In this document: positions 22,013-24,750 of the stretch, one piece after another
Position numbering within the stretch: position 1 is the stretch's first letter
Layout: each line of letters opens with the position of its first letter
DNA from: JAVBMB01 sp031552995
GTDB taxonomy: Bacteria; Bacillota; Clostridia; Oscillospirales; Butyricicoccaceae
Length of the DNA: 24,750 nt
Assembly: GCA_031552995.1 (NCBI GenBank)
Contig: JAVBMB010000004.1
Span: 1-24,750 of the forward strand
Direction of reading: 5' to 3'
The notes under the pieces: model-generated
Databases searched by the model: none
What the model was told of the DNA's origin: nothing
Seen by the model: only the letters and a program-made list of their open reading frames with translations
Position numbers and translations under genes: made by a program

Positions 22013-22960
22013 ATGGGGTACGATTTGATAGCCCAAGTGATAAAATCGAACTACGGCATCGAGGTTAGGGATATAACCGAGCTTAAAGGCGGGTGGTCGG
22101 CGCAGGCGTATAAGCTGTGCGGCACCGACGGGCGGAGTTATTTCCTGAAGCTGTACGATTTGCAAAGGTCGCTCACGCAGTCGCTGATAGGCAGCATGGA
22201 GACGTGTATGGCCGCGGCGGCGTGGCTTGGCGCCGTGCCCCGGCTTGCGGGCAGGATAAATGCTCCGCGGCTGTTGCCGGACGGCAGGGCGAAATGCGAG
22301 GAAAGCGGCAGGGTGTTTATGCTGTTTGACTATATCGACGGTGTGACGCTGGATGACGCGCCGCTGACCGGCGGGCAAAAGCGTGAGCTCGCCGAGACGG
22401 TGGCGCTTCTTCACTGCCACGGGGAGGAGGCTCCGTTCGATTTTTCGCACATGAGGGAGGATTTTGCCGTGCCGTGCGCAGACATCAAGCGGGCGCTTGA
22501 TACCGGGCGTGAGGGGGACATGCTGTATGAGTTCCGCGATATGCTGACGCACGCGGTTAACCTGGCGCAGCGGCTTGCCGAGTACACGAGAGGGCGCAGG
22601 CTGAAGCATGTGATATGCCACACCGATATACATGGATGGAACTTGATGCAGGCCGACCGGCTTGTGCTGATAGACTGGGACACTATGAAGCTGGCGCCGC
22701 CTGAGGCGGACCTGTACAACTTTTGGGGCGCGCATTTTTGGGAGAGCTTTTGGGATGACTTTTTAAGGATATACCGCGTGTATCACCCGGGATACGAGGT
22801 TGACGAGCGTGTAATGATGTTTTATAAAGTGAGGCGCAGGCTGGAGGATATTGACGCGTTTTATCGAGAAATCACCGGTGACGAGCTGACGGCGCAGGCG
22901 CGGCTGGATGCGCTTGGATTGATCAGGCGCGAATGCGGGATGCTTGAAAATGAAATATAG
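22013..22960 (+). CDS. APH-superfamily phosphotransferase (kinase), substrate unknown
   Basis: 315 residues, aminoglycoside/choline kinase fold. Residues visible: F-L-K46-L-Y (ATP-lysine strand), F-D-Y-I-D-G hinge (105-110), catalytic loop H203-T-D205-I-H-G-W-N210, and D221-W-D metal motif followed by K-L-A-P-P-E-A-D-L. The W-D-T-M-K-L-A-P-P-E form resembles the APH(9)/spectinomycin-kinase-like clade, but that clade also holds many non-resistance kinases, so antibiotic resistance must not be assumed. CotS-type spore coat kinases are another possibility given the sporulation neighbours. GAGG upstream supports ATG 22013 over GTG 22004. Inserted between rqcP and yabP, where B. subtilis has no gene. 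Confidence 0.85.
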   Translation: MGYDLIAQVIKSNYGIEVRDITELKGGWSAQAYKLCGTDGRSYFLKLYDLQRSLTQSLIGSMETCMAAAAWLGAVPRLAGRINAPRLLPDGRAKCEESGRVFMLFDYIDGVTLDDAPLTGGQKRELAETVALLHCHGEEAPFDFSHMREDFAVPCADIKRALDTGREGDMLYEFRDMLTHAVNLAQRLAEYTRGRRLKHVICHTDIHGWNLMQADRLVLIDWDTMKLAPPEADLYNFWGAHFWESFWDDFLRIYRVYHPGYEVDERVMMFYKVRRRLEDIDAFYREITGDELTAQARLDALGLIRRECGMLENEI

Positions 22961-23006
22961 ACGGCCGGCCGGGGTATACAGTGTATACTGCACGGCCGGT
23001 CTTTTT
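22960..23006 (+). terminator. Terminator after the kinase gene
   Basis: Two-tier hairpin: outer GGCCG/CGGCC region (22961-22966 and 22993-22998) and inner perfect GTATAC-AGT-GTATAC (22974-22988), followed by CTTTTT (23001-23006). It separates yabM-kinase from yabPQ, implying that yabPQ has its own promoter. Confidence 0.82.
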
Positions 23007-23097
23007 GATTTTGACGGGCGCAAATAGGCGGCTGCGGAATACACGCGGGGAGAAAGTCATATATATCGATATGACAATTTTTTGAGGAGGCGTGTGA

Positions 23098-23376
23098 ATG
23101 AACAATGATTTTCGGCCGCCGGAGGCACCGCACAATGTCATCATAGAGGGACGGCAACGCTGCAGCATCACGGGGGTCGTGGAGGTGATAAGCTTCGACG
23201 AGCAGGAGATAGTCGTTGAGACAAACCGGGGGGTCATTACGGTAGGCGGCACGACGATGCATGTCGAAAGGCTGAGCCTGGACATCGGTGAGCTGATGCT
23301 TGAAGGCAATATCGACGCGATAGTGTACTCTGACGAGGGCAAGCAGAAAAAAGGTTTCTGGTCGAAGCTGTTCTGA
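23098..23376 (+). CDS. yabP: Sporulation protein YabP
   Basis: 92 residues, YabP/YqfC family, needed for late sporulation and thought to act at the developing spore. The family core is visible: P-H-N-V-I-I-E-G-R-Q...S-I-T-G-V-x-x-V-x-S-F-D-E, then the strand I-V-V-E-T-x-x-G-x-x-x-V-x-G-x-x-M-H-V-E-R-L-S-L-D-I-G-E and G-N-I-D-A-I-V-Y-S-D. The YqfC paralogue is closely related, but pairing with yabQ decides for YabP. GAGGAGG (23084-23092) upstream of ATG 23098. The stop overlaps the yabQ start (TGATG). In B. subtilis it is sigma-E-dependent; I could not find a convincing sigma-E promoter here. Confidence 0.93.
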   Translation: MNNDFRPPEAPHNVIIEGRQRCSITGVVEVISFDEQEIVVETNRGVITVGGTTMHVERLSLDIGELMLEGNIDAIVYSDEGKQKKGFWSKLF

Positions 23377-23753
23377 TGGAGCGGCTGCTTGCGGCACAGA
23401 CGCTTGTGTTCCTTTACGCAGTAATCCTGGGGCTGACGCTTGGCGTTGTGTATGATGTGCTCCGGTGCCTGCGGCTGGCGTTTGCGTGGAAGAAGCTGGG
23501 CACGGCGCTGTGTGATATCGCGTTCTGCTTTGTGATGTCGGCCGCGCTTCTCATATTCCTGCTGGCGGCGGCAGACGGAGAGATGAGGGGATATATTGCG
23601 GCGGGGCTTGCAATCGGGCTGCTGCTGTATTTTGCGGCACTGTCGGATTTTGTGCGGACCGTAATTTCCGCGGTGATGAAGATGATAGGCGGCGTGGCGC
23701 GCGTTGTGCGGCGCGGTGTGACCGGCGCGTTCACCCAGCCGAGGGGGAACTGA
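23376..23753 (+). CDS. yabQ: Sporulation membrane protein YabQ
   Basis: 125 residues with three hydrophobic segments at about 6-28, 43-65 and 72-90. Y-x-x-x-L-G-L-T-L-G-V-V-Y-D-V-L-R-C-L-R (14-33) is the YabQ hallmark. YabQ sits in the membranes around the forespore and is needed for cortex formation in B. subtilis. It overlaps yabP by one base at TGATG, so coupled translation is expected. divIC, which usually follows, is absent; a strong terminator and the convergent murC gene come next. Confidence 0.92.
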   Translation: MERLLAAQTLVFLYAVILGLTLGVVYDVLRCLRLAFAWKKLGTALCDIAFCFVMSAALLIFLLAAADGEMRGYIAAGLAIGLLLYFAALSDFVRTVISAVMKMIGGVARVVRRGVTGAFTQPRGN

Positions 23754-23790
23754 CAAGCGCAGCCTTAACGGCCTGAATGCAGAGATAAGT

Positions 23791-23833
23791 AAATACAGGC
23801 AGGGGCATCCGGCGGATGCCCCTGCCTGTATTT
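23791..23833. terminator. Very strong bidirectional terminator between yabQ and murC
   Basis: AAATACAGGC plus AGGGGCATCC (23791-23810) pairs perfectly over 20 bp with the mirror at 23814-23833 across a GGC loop. The ends AAA/TTT give short T-runs in both directions. Confidence 0.9.
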
Positions 23834-24063
23834 GCAGTGCACGGGCTATGGCCCGCTTTGAGCCGCCGCAATACCGATGTGCCCGGATTGCGCATTTTAC
23901 TGCCGCGTGTCATCAAAAATGAGGTATGATTCGCCTGGCGCCGCAGAAGCATTGGAGATTTTTTTATCCGGAACCGTTTGCCGGCGTTAGGCGGAATGCT
24001 TTCTTTCCGGCAGCTATTGCGGCACCTTTCATTGGCCGGCGGCAAAGCGACGCGACAAAAGTG
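23834..24063. other. Spacer, no gene seen
   Basis: About 230 bases with a small hairpin CGGGC-TATG-GCCCG-like (about 23840-23853) and a T7 run. No frame combines a start, ribosome site and plausible protein; the frames running into murC are antisense to it. Confidence 0.5.
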
Positions 24064-24087
24064 CCCCGCACACAAAAGAGTGCGGGG
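24064..24087 (-). terminator. Terminator of murC (minus strand)
   Basis: CCCCGCAC (24064-24071) pairs with GTGCGGGG (24080-24087) across ACAAAAGA. Read on the minus strand, the stem is followed by CACTTTTG, about 25 bases after the murC stop codon. Confidence 0.75.
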
Positions 24088-24111
24088 GCGAAATGGCGTG
24101 CGTCTTACGGG

Positions 24112-24750
24112 TCAGACGAGGAACTCGGCCAGCTTATATATGTCGCCGGCGCCCATTGTGATAACCATGTCGCCCGGGCGTGTGATGCCCTCGAGCATGT
24201 GCGCGGCCTCCTTAAATGACGGGGCGTACATGCCGCCGGGAATCATATCGGCAAGAATCTCCGAGCTGACGCCCGGAACAGGTTCCTCCCGGGCGGCAAA
24301 GATGGGGCAGACAATGCACCGGTCCGCCTTGGAAAGTGAGGAGGCAAAGTCGTTCATGAAAGACTGGGTTCGTGAATAAGTATGCGGCTGGAAGACGCAT
24401 ATTACCCGGCCGGGGTTAAGAGAGCGGGCGGTGGACAGGCTGACGGATATTTCGTTGGGGTGGTGCGCATAGTCGTCGTATACACTGGCGCCGCGCCATG
24501 ATTTTATATGCTCGAACCGGCGCCCGACGCCGGTAAAAGCCGCAAGGCCAAGCGTGAACGATGGCCCGTCGATGCCGAGCACAAAGGCCGCGGCAGCCGC
24601 GGCGAGCGCGTTTGTAAGGTTGTGAAGCCCGGGTACGCTAAGACGCGCTTTTGCATAAAGCTCTCCGCGCGCAATGATATCGCAGCTGTACAGCCCCCCC
24701 TCCAATGCGATATTCACCGGGTGGATATCAGCGCCGGAGGAATGGCCGAA
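24112..24750 (-). CDS. murC: UDP-N-acetylmuramate-L-alanine ligase MurC, C-terminal part
   Basis: 213 codons before the stop are visible and the frame is open to the right edge, so the N-terminal part lies outside. MurC adds L-alanine to UDP-MurNAc in peptidoglycan synthesis, using ATP. Visible: the substrate region A-D-I-H-P-V-N-I near the edge, G-L-H-N-L-T-N-A-L-A-A-A-A-A-A (Mur ligase central-domain end), R-R-F-E, the D-D-Y-A-H-H-P-N-E-I motif and F-Q-P-H-T-Y-S-R-T in the C-terminal ligase domain, and G-A-G-D-I-Y near the end. These are MurC-specific rather than MurD/E/F. It converges on yabQ. Confidence 0.95.
   Translation of the reverse strand, partial: FGHSSGADIHPVNIALEGGLYSCDIIARGELYAKARLSVPGLHNLTNALAAAAAAFVLGIDGPSFTLGLAAFTGVGRRFEHIKSWRGASVYDDYAHHPNEISVSLSTARSLNPGRVICVFQPHTYSRTQSFMNDFASSLSKADRCIVCPIFAAREEPVPGVSSEILADMIPGGMYAPSFKEAAHMLEGITRPGDMVITMGAGDIYKLAEFLV

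Noticed and set aside
23035..23060. Sporulation sigma-factor promoter (GGAATA with CATATATA, 16-base spacer) before yabP
   Set aside because: Weak match and wrong spacing for sigma-G (17-18), and not the expected sigma-E form.
1..24750. CRISPR array, tRNA or rRNA genes, transposase or integrase genes
   Set aside because: No regular direct repeats with spacers, no cloverleaf or rRNA sequence, and no transposase-like protein recognised.

Overview
The window reads as chromosomal DNA of a spore-forming-lineage Bacillota, most likely a GC-rich member of the class Clostridia. The support is a perfect CIRCE operator upstream of hrcA-grpE-dnaK-dnaJ, a recJ-relA-dtd-MBL-hemZ cluster, and a yabM-mazG-HU-rqcP-yabP-yabQ cluster containing two sporulation genes. 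I cannot name a genus.

Layout. 1-241: 3' end of a DUF1292 (YrzB-type) gene. 295-518: a highly structured RNA, probably 6S RNA, with its own intrinsic terminator. 536-1141: a flavin reductase-like protein. 1142-1349: a convergent gap built almost entirely of hairpins. 1350-2059 (minus): a small membrane protein gene overlapping a YbaK/ProX-type tRNA deacylase gene; their promoter overlaps the start region of the divergent tadA (2125-2598). 2599-3057: AT-rich gap with a bidirectional terminator, then the hrcA promoter and CIRCE. 3058-7767: heat-shock operon, closed by a strong terminator. 7933-14826: recJ, relA, dtd, a metallo-beta-lactamase-fold hydrolase and hemZ, apparently one transcript from a good promoter.

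14827-16507 is the accessory-looking part. It holds several inverted repeats, including a possible multi-helix RNA at 14961-15108, an AT-rich cysteine-rich small gene, a C-rich degenerate repeat tract, and a gene for a helical protein with a C-terminal zinc ribbon. 16508-18642: purine nucleoside phosphorylase and an MtaD-type deaminase, translationally coupled, which fits salvage of methylthioadenosine or S-adenosylhomocysteine. 18890-23753: the yab cluster, with an APH-type kinase gene inserted between rqcP and yabP. A 20-bp perfect hairpin ends it, and the 3' part of murC follows on the minus strand.

The main larger-scale observation is a change of strand composition. The plus strand is C-richer than G-rich on the left, including across the minus-strand ybaK gene. 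It is G-richer on the right, including across the minus-strand murC gene. The switch lies near 16.5-17.3 kb, between two conserved blocks that are usually far apart, which suggests a rearrangement breakpoint, or less likely a replication landmark or an assembly join. The best candidates for something undescribed are the structured element at 14961-15108 and the hairpin-only region at 1142-1343.
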